Shown: in pieces, positions 50,681-62,352 of the stretch
Numbering within the stretch: the first letter of the stretch is position 1
Layout of the letters: each line of letters opens with the position of its first letter
Assembly (NCBI GenBank): GCA_037951105.1
Contig: JBAMJV010009070.1
Coordinates: 17,273 to 81,272, forward strand
Source: Echinarachnius parma
Taxonomy: Eukaryota; Echinodermata; Echinoidea; Clypeasteroida; Echinarachniidae
Reading direction: 5' to 3'
DNA length: 64,000 nucleotides
The notes under the pieces: model-generated
What the model was told of the DNA's origin: nothing
Databases searched by the model: none
The model's input: the letters and a program-made list of their open reading frames with translations, nothing else
Made by a program: the position numbers and the translations under genes

Positions 50681-53402
50681 ATGGTCCGTTCCGTGGCACC
50701 GCTCTCATGTCGCGCTATAGAGGTATAGAGAGGTGGGGCGTCAACCGCAGCGGCATAGTTATGAAACGATAGCCATGATAGCGGTGCGTAGTCTGGTCTG
50801 CTTGGGGGCACAGTACCTCATGTACTTTTTTTTCTCACCGGGATGTTCTCCTTATGATTGTCAATGTTTTTTTCAAATAATTGGCGGATACGCTTATAAT
50901 TATAAATGTATTTCTGTATTTGTTTCAATGATTTTCTCATTTTGTTCTTGGTTTGTCCTTAAAATGATTGGGGGCACGTGCCCCGATGCCCCCCGCCCCA
51001 CCCCTCCCCCTCCCCCCCCCCCTCTTCCCGTAGCTACGCCATTGATTATGAACGCTGTACATCGATAATGTTGCATGATACAATCAAATTATATATTATC
51101 ATTGCTAGATTACTAGGATTTGTCATATAATATTAAATCCTATAATTATGGTTTTAATTTCATTTACGTTTGTATAACGTGGTGTATCTATTTGTAAAAA
51201 TTAGCACTGTTTAATAAAACCACTTTTTCCGAGATGTATTCACATTATCCGTATGATTATTTTGTTCATACTTTGCCATATGTATGCAAATGTAATGATA
51301 CATGTGAATTACAAAACAAAACAAATCTTGTTATAATAATATATAATGGTATTTATTCAACAAAAATGTCACATTCACAGCTAAAAGCTGAATTGCAGCG
51401 TCATTTGCAACACTATTTACAAACATGGAAATAACATTAATGAACTCACGATATAAAGAACGTTGATATATTATATACAATAATTAATGAAATAAATCAT
51501 AAAATACCTGAATAGTATCACGAATTATGCATGAATACTAACGAAAGACAGTAAATTATATTGTTGTTTTATATATCAATTAACAAATTAAGTGATCACA
51601 AAAGTCAATAGGCATCATGTCTAAATTTATATTTCCTAATGCAAATTTTATATTTTAAGATAACATTAAAATCATTATGATTGATATAACAATTACTGGG
51701 ATAATTAAAGATTTACGAAAATTACATAAACAAGCTGCAATGCATGAAAGTAAGTAAGAATTATTTTTTTCAAGGTTGTATACTACATAAAATATGAATC
51801 ATTATAGTGTCATGTGCAGCGATATTTACAAACATCAAACTAACTTGAACGACTCACGAGGTATAAGGAGATCTGAATATATATAATATTTAGAGAAAGA
51901 CATAATAATCACAAATGAATAGCATTACGAATTTAATTTGTATAGGAATTTAGAATGTCAAATTCAAGAGAAAACAGGCTGGAACTGTGCATGACTTAAT
52001 TGCGCGGGAGTGATGACTTTCCCAAATTGTATAAGTCATTAATCATCGGGAATACCCCTTTAAGGACATTGGCAGTGTCCTTAATTCAAACTGTGTTAAA
52101 CCAGTTGCAGGATATCGCCTTTTCTTCTTAGAAATCACCAAACCATGATAAAGAAATCAGCAAAATCATCACGGTTAATTCTGACTCACGCCATAGACGG
52201 GTCACCCAAACTGTAATATCATAATCAGTCAAAGCAAGTTACCGCACAATTATATAAATAGTAACATAGAATGCGTTTGTAGCCGCGCAACTGTATGGAC
52301 GAATAGGTAAACGAACAACAAATATAAATAAAAACCGAAACAACAACATAACAAGCTCCTGTGAGTTGAGGCAGTACATGTACGTACGTAGCATTATAAT
52401 CTTTCTTTTGTTGAAAGAAAGGAAAAAACCCGGTATGGTATATTTGTTCGCCACTTGACAAAAAACAGTTAAAACATTGTATACCACTGCAAGTGCATAT
52501 GAGCTGGAGCACACACACGAGGATATTGTATTATTGACGGTTAGTTTTTATTCATCGTGCCGCTATACGTATAGGTATAGTCAATTATTAAAGATCGTTG
52601 ATATACCAACCATTTTGGTATCTATACCATCTCATATACTCGTGTATAGTGAATTTAGTTAAATTTGATCAGAGACAGCCGCAATTCAAGCAATTATTAG
52701 TGCATTCATTTTGTATTACTAAGAGATGGACAAGATGACATGGTGACATCTGCATAAGAGGCTTACATGGGTGTGTACAACTTATCTATTGGAGGTAAAC
52801 GGTGTGTATTTTGACCAGTTCGGACATACGTTGCACATAGGCTGTTATGGTCACTCCACTTATCTACAGTGCATGCATATGTAAGTATGTAATGTAAAGT
52901 TGCCATTTAATGTTAAATCATGCACTAGCTAGATTTAGCTCGATACAATTAGTTGGGTAGATATTTAAAATGGTGTGTGAAATAATATAATTTTCTTGTT
53001 TTGGGTCTTTTTGATTAAGTCCCATACACATTTCCTTCAGATAACTGGTGAATAAATGTTGACCATGTATGCTTTAACTAGGACTAAAATATTACTTAAT
53101 ATTTGAAGAGCAACAATTTAACCTTGACATTTTAGAGTATCAATGTATTAGCTCAGTCAATCTTGACAATCAAAATTGTGCTCATGTTCATTATTTGTTC
53201 TTCATATTTTATATAGGTAGGGGGAGGTATAATGACATTAATCATTTTCTTCGACAATAAACCTGTTTTATTGCGCACTTGAAGTGATTCATGATGATTG
53301 TTGAAAACCGGAATGTGCAATTATGGCTGTGAACATTAAATATACACTTCACAAACATAGACGTATAAGATACATATTATTAGTTTTTAGCAAATATCGT
53401 TC
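50681..53402. other. Intergenic, mostly unassigned
   Basis: 50955-51050 is a G/C-run repeat ending CGTAGCTACGCCATTGA. 51375-51550 and 51810-51950 are distant copies of each other (TTTACAAACAT, GACTCACGA). Nothing else recognised. Confidence 0.45.
50955..51050 (-). mobile_element. TAGCTACGCC repeat with C run
   Basis: GGGGGCACGTGCCCCGATGC, a C-rich run and GTAGCTACGCCATTGA. The same ends occur at 60325-60398 (TAGCTACGCCACTGA) and 3215-3280. CAGTGGCGTAGCTACG-type ends are known from hAT-like elements in other animals. Confidence 0.55.
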
Positions 53403-53780
53403 AGGGATCTAGCAACATCGTCAAAATCTACTAAACTTACTTATAGATATAATTTATAATGGATATCTCATACCTTGCTGTATTCTTATTACAAATAGAA
53501 GTATGGAACAGGTTTTGGTTTTTCGAATTTCCCTCTTGTTAAAAAGATATTTACGATTAAATTGTTCGGATTTCCAATTAGCCTAATTACTGGAAAGTTA
53601 TACCGGGTGCAAAGTAAGTGCGATGAGTTTAATAGTGAATATCACTTTGCATTTTTGCTCATTACTCGGCCATATGACATCCATTTAAAGTGATGTGTTC
53701 ACACATTACTCTGTGGACTTATCAGATCACAACAATAAACATTGTACATGTATATACCAACCATATGAACCATTCATCAT
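53403..53780 (+). mobile_element. R1 MITE, diverged copy
   Basis: CAGGGATCTAGCAACATCG start, GGTTTTTCGAATTTCCCTC and CATATGACATCCATTTAAAG inside. The right end is degraded. Confidence 0.7.
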
Positions 53781-53921
53781 TTTGTGCATACTTAATCGAC
53801 CAAGTATAATCAAATGTTACCTAATAATAATATATACTTATTGGATGATTAACAATACGTGGAAAACTGGAGTCAGGCTGAACACGTAGCAGGTTGCAAT
53901 CATATAATAAGACAGTAACGC

Positions 53922-54307
53922 TTAAAGGGACTTAGTAACATTGTCCAAATCCTCTAAATAAAATTTTAATTCTAGCGGTTCCTTCATACCTTGTTGTATT
54001 TGTATTACCAATAAAATCATGGGACAGGTTTCGGTTTTTCAAATTTCCCTTTCGTTACAAAGATATGTACGATTGAAGTATTCAGATAAGAAAAACTCTG
54101 GTGGAGTTTTTCTTACCGTGTACAAAGTGAGTGCAGTGAGTTAGTGACTATCACTTTGCATTTTCGCTCATTACTTGGCCATGCAATGTCCTTTTGACTT
54201 GAAATTTTCACACAATACCCTGTGGACATATAATATAACAACAATATACATTGCATCAACCATTCATCACCTTTTGCATATGTCAACAAAGTTACTAGAT
54301 CCCTTTA
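53922..54307 (+). mobile_element. R1 MITE, complete copy
   Basis: TTAAAGGGACTTAGTAACAT to GTTACTAGATCCCTTTAA, 386 bp, near-identical in structure to 13424-13812. Confidence 0.85.
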
Positions 54308-54357
54308 AGTCAATGAGCAATATATGCCAAATATTTACACAGGACCACCCGATCGAT

Positions 54358-54621
54358 CTTAAAGGCTCGGTCACATATCACCGTATGACGTAAACGGATG
54401 CCTGACGGAGTGTAACATTTTCAATCCGTTCGTCTCCGTTCGTATGCGTTTCTTGTCCGTCCCTTGTCAGGTGATGTACGTTGTTCTATCCGGCGGAATG
54501 GTTTGTGCATAAAGCAATGAAGACGACTTGCACCACTGGATAAGTTGATTTCGCAAATTGTCTATTCCAATTCGTCGGGCATCCGTTTACGCTATCCGGT
54601 GAAATGTGACTGGGTCTTAAG
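54358..54621. mobile_element. MITE with CTTAA-GGCTCGGTCACAT ends
   Basis: CTTAAAGGCTCGGTCACATA and AATGTGACTGGGTCTTAAG are near-complements, with GTAAACGGATGCC/GGCATCCGTTTAC inside. 264 bp, no ORF. Confidence 0.85.
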
Positions 54622-56388
54622 GGTGTGAGGCAAGATGGATATCAAATTTTGTGTGCTCTTTTTTTCCAAGTAGAAATAACTGTATCACATGGCGTGCAGT
54701 ACATTGGTACAATTATTTTGTACATGAATATGCGTATACATTATAATTTTCGATTCGAGCAGAAACGATTGGATATATGATTACATGAATATATTATTTT
54801 CTCAGTTGTCAGTTGAAGTACCTATTATGTTTGTTTATTTCATTCAATACCTGATATAAGTGTACAATTATATTATTATCTATATTTTCTAAGTAAATGT
54901 ATATGTACGTATTTTAAATTGCATTTATAGTTTATGGGTCATTGTTAGTGAATGCATAAGGATGTTTTAGTGTCATTATGAGAAGTGTTTTTACAAAGCA
55001 CACATGTTATTTCGTAGCTGATTTAAAACAATCAACAACTAACTTATAATAGACTTGCAAGCTTAATCACGTAAGTTGCATGTATGGGTTTTTAATTTAT
55101 GAGTATTTCCAACCAGATAAACATAAATGGGGGTGTTTTTTTCTAGTAAAAATACAATACTTATACAGTTGTCAATTTCTATATTAAGGGTAACTATACA
55201 AGAGCCCTGGCAACGCATACACTTTAATTCTTACGGTACTTGTTTTCGTTTTTGTTACGTACAATAATATACAATGAACACTATAACTATAAAACTGACA
55301 TATTTACAGAGCATTTTATAAACTGCAGTTTCACCAGGGCATAAAAAACGATAAAGAGCTTGCCCGCCAAATCGGATACAATTAATTAACTAGTAATTTG
55401 CATTACCAAATACCAATTATACGGTATAGACCTATATAAGTATATTAATTATCATCAATTAAAAAGGATTAATAATGGGCACCCTGCTTATTTATTTTAT
55501 CTGCTAATTTATATCCATTAAGTATTACTGTACGTAGCATGTATGTGTGGGTGGTGTAAGCGAGTTAGTATGGTATAAGAATAATATGTTAGTGTCCATA
55601 GTGTGTGATTATTTGCTTTTGTTTATTTGTTTATTTGTTTATTTGTCTATTAAGCGCTATATATATAAATGTTGTATATTATGATTATTATAATCATTAT
55701 TTGCTCGTGTTGGCGTGTACAATAACATGTTTAGCAAGAAATCATATGCGAATCGTTGACCACCAAATGAAGGACAATAGAATAACAACATTTTTGTTTT
55801 CTTTTATTTTGTTCATCTGCAGGTTGAATCTTGACGTACATGTACAGGGTACATAAAGAAGCCCTATATATTTACAAATTAAAGCAGTCGACAGCACAAT
55901 ACAGAGCAGCGTTCTACACTTCTGGACTACATTACCGTTCTACGCAAGAGTCTTCAAACTATTGAAGAACACCTATCGATTATAATTATAGTTTTGAACT
56001 GATGTTACCAATGGTTACAACAAAACACTCACATTAATCATTTAGAAACAAGGAACTGTCACATTCAAGTTGGCGCCAAGTTGGTTTCGCTGAAGTGCTT
56101 TGAGTACCTGGACGACATTGCCATTCGAAGCAAGACCCATCGAAATGAAATTAAAGACATGGTTTCAACTAGATCGCTGAAGTAATTTGAATGACTGGGC
56201 GACATTGCCATTCGCAACAAGGTCCATGCACCTGCATGCATGTATAGTTTAGTACATCCATCGATATGAAATTACAGACACTGCGGTAATTAAGTAAAGG
56301 GAAGCACGACAACGATTCGATTTTTATTTTAAAAAACGGATTGGAACTACATGTATTCGCGAGTTTGACTATTTATTTTGTATCGATC
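54622..56388. other. Gene 3 upstream region
   Basis: AT-rich; no exon, promoter element or repeat assigned. Confidence 0.45.
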
Positions 56389-56430
56389 ATGCTGGATAAA
56401 CTGAGCATTTATGAGAAGTTCAAATTCTAA
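56389..56430 (+). pseudogene. Truncated copy of gene 3 exon 1
   Basis: ATG CTG GAT AAA ... encodes MLDKLSIYEKFKF then TAA, against MMDKLSIYEKFKF in gene 3. It lies 250 bp before the real start and could act as an upstream ORF if included in the transcript. Confidence 0.8.
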
Positions 56431-56530
56431 CGTTTCTAGTACTCAAGAGAAGAACGCCAACAGTCGATTGGTTGAAAACACGTTTCTAGTACTCAAGAGA
56501 AGAACGCCAACAGTCGATTGGTTGAAAACA
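56431..56530 (+). repeat. Tandem repeat, two units of 50 bp
   Basis: CGTTTCTAGTACTCAAGAGA to GATTGGTTGAAAACA appears twice without a visible difference, directly after the truncated exon copy. Confidence 0.95.
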
Positions 56531-56638
56531 CGGATGCATTAACACCAAACTCGCTTTAATATGATATGTACCATAAGATCGTTGAAACTACTGAACAATA
56601 ACTAATCGCTAATTTAACCAATTGAGTCGGTTTCGATC

Positions 56639-56782
56639 ATGATGGATAAGCTGAGTATTTACGAGAAGTTCAAGTTCTCACGGCAGCCGATATCGCTCGA
56701 GCAGATCGGATGCGATCAGTTCCCCTTGATCGTGAGGATCGTCAAGTGTAATATCGAGGGGTGTGAATTCAAGGATAGAGAG
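56639..56782 (+). CDS. Gene 3 exon 1
   Basis: 48 codons from the first of two adjacent ATGs, donor gtaat at 56783, phase 0. QFPLIVRIVKCNIEG is the counterpart of GFPMIIKVVSSGKE. Confidence 0.8.
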
Positions 56783-59700
56783 GTAATGAATATTGTCCCA
56801 TCCGTGGCATGTTTGTTTGTTTCGTATGACATATATGCACATTTATAAATTCAAGTCTAGGTTTCTCAGCCAGGTCAGAGCAGCATCTGTTGTCTGATGA
56901 ATCCCCTCAAAACTATCAGGGAAACATCGGAGAGGGCAGTCGTTTACCACATGCTTCACTGTCTGGTCTGGGTTCCCGCAGTCACATGCAGGGCTGTCTT
57001 TCATTTTCCATCGGTGGAGATGATGGGCTGACCTTGCATGGAGTGTTCTTATCCTGTTCAGAGTCACCCATTGGTAAACTATCCGTGGCATAGCATGGTC
57101 GGACTGATTTTTTTTTTTGGGGGGGGCACAGAAATTATCGGGGAGGGGGGGGGGGGGGGCTTATGTATTTCTTTATTTCGTCAAAATAGTTTACCCTTAT
57201 GTTTGTTAGTATTTGTATCGAATTATGAGAGGGCCAGGTGCAGACCCCCCCCCCCCCCCCCCCCACCCCCACCCTCCGTCCCCCTGGCGCTTTGCCACTG
57301 TGTCCCATGACATTTGCTTCTGCGATAATAAATTGATCCACTAATATTTGTTCATGCATCATCCAACTGTGTACCCCAACCCAAATGTTGATACCTACCC
57401 TTATACCCTAATCATAATCTTTGACTCTTACCAAAACTCGAACCCTTACCCATCCCTTACCCCAAATCTTAAAACTTAACTTTAATCTATTATTATGTAA
57501 TATTTCTATCAAACATAACCGCCCGTGTAAACCGCTGGATTCGCTGTGTCTCCAAACGACTAGTACCAATTGAATATTATTGATTGAATCATTTGGATGA
57601 TTAAAAAGTAATTATTTCGTTGAATTATCCTGAAAACGGCCACGTTTATGAATAATACATTTTCTCTAGAAAAGCTTATAATTTCACTATTACCTCCGAG
57701 ATATAAAAAGATACATTATAATGAAATAGGAACTGAGATACATTCATTCGGCATTAATATCCATTCCATTACGTCACTTTCCTTGTTTTTTCCCTTGTAT
57801 TTTGTATGATTGTATTGTACCCCTTTTCTTCGCAGATTCTGCGCATCAACCATGACGGTCATGAGCGTCGCGTCCTCGCCGTGGACTCGGCCAAGAGGGT
57901 CTGGAGCTTCCCGCTCCATACAGGGGCTAAGTTTGACACGGCAGGAAAGAAAAGTGGTAATTTAATTTTTTAACTCATTAAAATTGTAATTTTTAGCATG
58001 GTAGCTAAATTTCGCCTTCATATAAATGCTCCAGAAAACTTAGTCCTGCAAGTACTACTTTCAATTCCAGAAGTATTGTCTGATATCGTACTGCGCATAT
58101 GTACATCCAATTCAATATAAAATACCATTGTTTTAGTTATATAATAGATTTGATAACTCTTCTATCTTCCTGTCTGTATTAAGATGTTTATTTTAAAAAT
58201 TCTTCAATGTATTTCTGTCAATATAAAACAAAATGTCAGTAAAAAATGACCGAGCTTCAGATCTAGCTGATCCTTCCTCTGGGCGTGAAATGACAACTTT
58301 TGACAAGATTTCCAACCTCATTGCAGATATCCGCCAGTCGGTGTACATGCGAGATATCATCGAGTCATCCGATGGCACCAAGGCAAAGCGACCAAAGAAG
58401 ATCCGGTTCTCACAAAGCGACAAGACTGTTATCCGGATAGCCGGGCAGCTGGAGCCGGATCCGAGTCGGTCATCCGCATTCGTCCAGGAAGACTTCAAGA
58501 TTAAAGAGGTTTCACGTGTTCGGTTCTTCGCCACAAACCGTGTCCTTGATGGTAAGTTACTTTGAAATTTTCGTCCTGTTATAAATTAGGCTAAACAGGC
58601 CCATAATAATATTGTTTCGCAAGAGAGCAAACACCAAACACACTAAGAATAAAGGTTCAAATTTGCAAAACGCTGCAACAATATCAGCACCTTTAAGGGT
58701 GCAGCTGTGCACCCTAATGTTGGGTCTGAACCCTATGGGGTGCACGCATGGACCCTTAGGCTGCCAATACCCCAATTTGAAGCGCAGAATTGCACCCTTA
58801 AAGGTGCTGCTATATTCTAGCAGCGTTTTGCACCCCATGCAACTGTACCCCTTTTTCTCAGTGTGCACCATTATCCTAGTGCATGGTAATAAACTTGAAA
58901 ACAATCGATCATTCGCATTGGTTCAGAATGGCTTCCTGACAAAGCATACCGCGAAAGACATAGGATCTTGGTGATAACATACACGTTTTTTTTTCTTTCA
59001 GATTCAACGAAACCAATCAATAAATTAATACAAATATATATTTAATTAATTTATTCTATTTTTGTTTTCGGTTCAACAATAATATTGATAAAAAAGAGGT
59101 GACCAACCAGTACAAATCAATCGATTTATTTTGTCTTTTGCAACATTAGGAGATGACCAATTGGTAACATCTTCATAGTACCTTCGAACACACAGCCTAA
59201 GTATTTGCCAAAGATTGTCCTGACATAGCAACAACTCATGTATGCAATGTGGATTCCGAGTATTACATTGTTTTTATTAAATAGAAACACGTTGATTAAA
59301 AAGCTTGTCTATGATGTGTCTGGTAGTATAAATGCGCCAAAAAAATTAATGTTAGTGAACCAGACTAGGACATATTTGTTTCTTAACCCGTTCCCCACAA
59401 GATTCTAAAATCCCCATAGACTTTGTACATAATCCACTCGGTTCCCGTAGGCAAGGGGTTAATTCTTGTATGCTTGTCATCCAGACGAAATCGATCCCAA
59501 GGTGTTGGTACTACCCGGCAACCTCAGCATCCTCGTCACCATAGCAACCGGACTGATCGGCATGCCTCCCGCAGCGATGACGTCATACATGGACAAGCTA
59601 ACCGCTGACATCAAGGCCTGGGTGAACTTTGACATGTGTCGCGGCAGTTCCGGTACGAACTTTTATTCGCTTACCTATACATTTAACCCGTTCCCAGCTA

Positions 59701-61318
59701 GATTTTGAAATTCCCACTGAGTTAGTACAGGGTCCACCAGGTTCCCTTTGCAATTCCCACTGAGTTAGTACAGGGTCCACCAGGTTCCCTTTGCAATGCG
59801 TTATTTGCAAAATTGACGAATAACAAACTTTTTTGGATGCTGCCTATAAATTAAAATAAAAAATCATTAATTGGACAGTATACATTCAATGCCAAACTGG
59901 CCGCTGTCCCTCATACATGTCGTAGTGCAGTTGAATACACGCATTGATATGTATACCGATAATATATAGGTGATGAATGGCCTCTGGGAAACAAAAAGGT
60001 AAGACAAGCAAGATGTCACACGATCACGGGCGTAGACATGTCATTGATACCCATTCAACTGGGGGGGGGGGGGTGATCTATTCATTCATCCCCCCTGATG
60101 AATAGGTATTACGTAAGTCGTTACGCCCGTGCACACGATTATTAACCAACATTGTAGGAAGCATGTTGTTATTGATTCGTAGGTAATACGCTAAGTTAAA
60201 AACAAATCCTACTAACTATCCAGTGGTGTAGTTTCGTCGGACCGATAAAGGGCACACACATTATTTTGGTACATTATATGTATTTCTTTAATTTAACAAA
60301 ATATTCCCCCTTATTTGTTTGATGGTCAAATGACTTTGGGGCGCGTGCCCCCCTGTGCCCCCCCCCCCCCCCCCCCCTCGTAGCTACGCCACTGATCACA
60401 TGATAAGATGTAAAAATATGTTTTTACTAAATCACTTCTTGTCACTCCCTGCCAGATGTTATCCTGCACGATACGCCAACCAAGTCAAGAACAATAGGAG
60501 CTAAACCAGGCGATTCCAGCAAGACGCTCCCGTCGCCCAAGATTGTCCGCATCAGCACCGTAACGGGCAATCGACGTCGAGTTCGTAGGGACGCTAAGCC
60601 AGTGACGACAGCGACGAAAGACGGGTCGACATCCGGTAGTGGCGAGTTCATGAAGGGGTCGACATTGGCCTCGATTATGGCTTCATCGAGAGGGGATAGT
60701 TTCCGGCGTAACGAGGACGAAAGGAACCAGAGTACGCTGCAGTGGTTGAAGACGGCCGACATCACGAGCGACACGACGAAATCGAGCTCGACCGCGAAGC
60801 TGGTGACGGGCGAGGAGAGCCTGAGCGAGGATGAGCAAAAGGCTCTCAAACGACATCGTATGCGACTGCTTGCCAGCCTCGATGACTACGGGTACGGGAA
60901 CCGAGGCGATCGCGACGCGAAGGACAGAAATCGCGACGACGAAAGAATAAACGATGACGATAGAAAAGAGGTTGACGAAGCTAGCACGAAAGATGACGAG
61001 TCAATGGAGATCGACATGAAGCACGGATCCCTGGGCGGTGCAACGAGCGGAGAAAGCAGTATGACATCGATGAGCACGGTAGATGATGATGTAACGGAGA
61101 TCGATGGAAATAGTAACTGGATACTTCGCACGGACGAAAGACGGGATCGATCCTCAACGCAACAACAGAACGGCGCGCTATATACCTCATCACGGGGAAA
61201 TGGTCACGTCGATGACAAGGTTAACGAGGATCGTAAGACGACGACGAAGACTGCGACGCAGCCTCGTGCAACGACATCGGGGAGGAAATCGGTCGTGGAT
61301 TTCTTCGCTCTGTCGTAA
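56639..61318 (+). CDS. Gene 3: CABIT-type paralogue without SAM
   Basis: Exons 56639-56782, 57836-57956, 58327-58551, 59485-59652 and 60456-61318, phases 0,1,1,1, 1521 nt or 506 aa. Residues 1-220 match exons 1-4 of genes 1 and 2 (MDKLSIYEKFKFSRQP, VWSFPLHTGAKFDT, SVYMRDIIE, VRFFATNRVLDG, VNFDMCRGSSG). The exon 5/6 intron is absent and the tail is only about 287 aa: basic (NRRRVRRDA), then LSEDEQKALKRHRM at about 342-355, Y366-G-N, a very charged D/R/K-rich stretch and a stop after VVDFFALS. There is no SAM domain or proline-rich block. A shorter adaptor or a regulatory partner of the SAM-containing paralogues is possible; function is unproven. Confidence 0.8.
56846..57091 (-). pseudogene. 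RTE/Jockey-like reverse transcriptase C-terminus
   Basis: Minus frame: TLNRIRTLHARSAHHLHRW, CDCGNPDQTVKHVVNDCPL and ALTWLRNLDLNL before the stop, the standard Cys-His end of this LINE group. Only about 80 codons remain. Confidence 0.85.
57106..57310. mobile_element. Element bounded by G runs and C runs
   Basis: T10-G8, G3AG10-type runs at 57109-57160 and a C run at 57246-57263 followed by CACCCCCACCCTCCGTCCCC. Likely another CGTAGCTACG-type element with lost tips. Confidence 0.4.
57836..57956 (+). CDS. Gene 3 exon 2
   Basis: 121 nt, acceptor ttcgcag, donor gtaat at 57957, phases 0 and 1. ILRINHDGHERRVLAVDS and VWSFPLHTGAKFDT; one codon longer than in genes 1 and 2. Confidence 0.85.
58327..58551 (+). 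CDS. Gene 3 exon 3
   Basis: 225 nt, acceptor cattgcag at 58326, donor gtaag at 58552, phases 1 and 1. DIRQSVYMRDIIE aligns with GRRSSMYMSEM of gene 1, which supports this acceptor. An alternative acceptor at 58235 (tgtcag) keeps the frame and would add about 31 residues. Confidence 0.75.
58552..59484 (+). other. Gene 3 intron 3
   Basis: 933-bp intron with a MITE at 58636-58866 and an AT-rich remainder. 59385-59460 is a distant relative of the tandem repeat at 59709. Confidence 0.65.
58636..58866. mobile_element. MITE with CACACTAAGAATAAAGG ends
   Basis: ACACACTAAGAATAAAGGTT and ACCCCTTTTTCTCAGTGTG are imperfect complements; inside, GCACCTTTAAGGGTGCAGC pairs with TTGCACCCTTAAAGGTGCTG. No ORF. 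Confidence 0.8.
59485..59652 (+). CDS. Gene 3 exon 4
   Basis: 168 nt, acceptor atccag, donor gtacg at 59653, phases 1 and 1. DEIDPKVLVLPGNLS, SYMDKLTADIKAW and MCRGSSG; same length as in gene 1. Confidence 0.85.
59709..59794 (+). repeat. Tandem repeat, two units of 43 bp
   Basis: AATTCCCACTGAGTTAGTAC through CCAGGTTCCCTTTGC occurs twice without visible difference. Confidence 0.95.
60325..60398 (-). mobile_element. TAGCTACGCC repeat with C run
   Basis: TTGGGGCGCGTGCCCCCCTG, a run of about 18 C, then TCGTAGCTACGCCACTGATC. Same family as 50955-51050. Confidence 0.6.
60456..61318 (+). CDS. Gene 3 exon 5: charged tail, no SAM
   Basis: Acceptor ctgccag, phase 1, ends TAA at 61316-61318. It corresponds to exons 5 and 6 of the paralogues fused. 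It has DVILHDTPTKSRT, NRRRVRRDAK, LKRHRMRLLASLDD with YGYGN, and a D/R/E/K-rich stretch to VVDFFALS. Confidence 0.85.
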
Positions 61319-61368
61319 AGCTAATATTCATAGTGGAGAGACAGTATATAGCTCCATATGATGGGAGA

Positions 61369-61374
61369 AATAAA
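61369..61374 (+). other. Candidate poly(A) signal of gene 3
   Basis: AATAAA 51 bases after the stop codon; position fits a short 3' UTR. Confidence 0.5.
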
Positions 61375-61456
61375 TATGATCGCGAATAATGTGAACGACA
61401 TTTTTTTGCATGAGACAGCTGTTATCCCTGTAAAGCCGCTCTCTGTCTTCCTCAGA

Positions 61457-61760
61457 CGGATAGTTTAGGTTTTGGTTATGAGGGCGCTTCAAGAAATTAT
61501 TAATTTCTGAGGTAATGACAAAATAAGTGATCACGTGATTTTAAAGATAAAACAAACTTTATTTGATCAAAATCGGTTCAGAAACAGCAAAAATTTCAAT
61601 GCTTTTTTAATAATAACAGACACCTGACTTAGCTGTTTGTAAGTTTTTTTTCCTTCTACCTTTCGGGCATGGTGGAGTTATAATTATTAGTTTATAATGA
61701 TATGGTGCTAGTTTTGGTAATTAAAATGTATTTTGACCAGAACTGTTCTATTAATTGTTT
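61457..61760. mobile_element. R2 MITE, shortened copy
   Basis: GGATAGTTTAGGTTTTGGTT left end; ATCAAAATCGGTTCAGAAAC and GGGCATGGTGGAGTTATAAT inside. The central part is deleted. Confidence 0.75.
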
Positions 61761-62169
61761 GACAATGTTTGAGGGATAATATTATCAATATAAATTATTA
61801 TTAATTCCTTACTGCTTACAGGTTTTGATGAAGCGAGCAAGATTGTACTTAAAGATGATTCAAGTGTTGAAATATTCCCCAGTGAGTGCTGATTGTGCAC
61901 ACAACGTGTGCGGGTTGATAGCGTATCATATGACCAGGGTAAAGCGCTGTTGCTATTGTACCATTTTCCTCACCATGAGAAAATATAGCAAAGGTTTTAT
62001 TTTTGTATAATTCTTTACTTACTGGATAGGTCGATGTCTTCCATGATGTAGATACGAGTGCACTGATTCAAAAATGCTGTACATGTATATTCTATGTATT
62101 AGTTCTCCCGTATTCAAGAATGAAAATTGGACAATTGGCGAATTATCTTCTCTTTACAGGTCGGGTGTT

Positions 62170-62352
62170 AATTAGCCTTCAGCGCCCGTTGGGCAGCTTG
62201 GGCTAGTATGCTCCCCTGGGAGTTGAGATGGTGCACAGGATAATTGTGCGGGTTTGAACTGTACCTGATGACCAAGGGTAATAATGCGCCTCTGAATAGG
62301 CAACTAGATAGATGGCGCTCTATAAAAGCTATATATTATTATTATTATTACA
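62170..62352 (+). mobile_element. SINE-like element with (ATT)n tail
   Basis: GCAGCTTGGGCTAGTATGCT to GATGGCGCTCTATAAAAGCT and (ATT)5. The minus copy is at 32255-32435. No pol III box pair could be placed with certainty. Confidence 0.7.

Larger units (their letters stand above)
56783..57835 (+). other. Gene 3 intron 1
   Basis: 1.05-kb intron with a LINE fragment on the minus strand (56846-57091) and a G-run/C-run element (57106-57310). 57311-57835 has nothing recognisable. Confidence 0.7.
59653..60455 (+). other. Gene 3 intron 4
   Basis: 803-bp intron with the 43-bp tandem repeat at 59709-59794, a G10 run near 60061 and a TAGCTACGCC element with a C run at 60325-60398. Confidence 0.7.

Noticed and set aside
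58233-58326. Longer exon 3 of gene 3 from the acceptor at 58235
   Set aside because: Possible, but the acceptor at 58326 gives the alignment of SVYMRD with SMYMSE and a length close to the paralogues.
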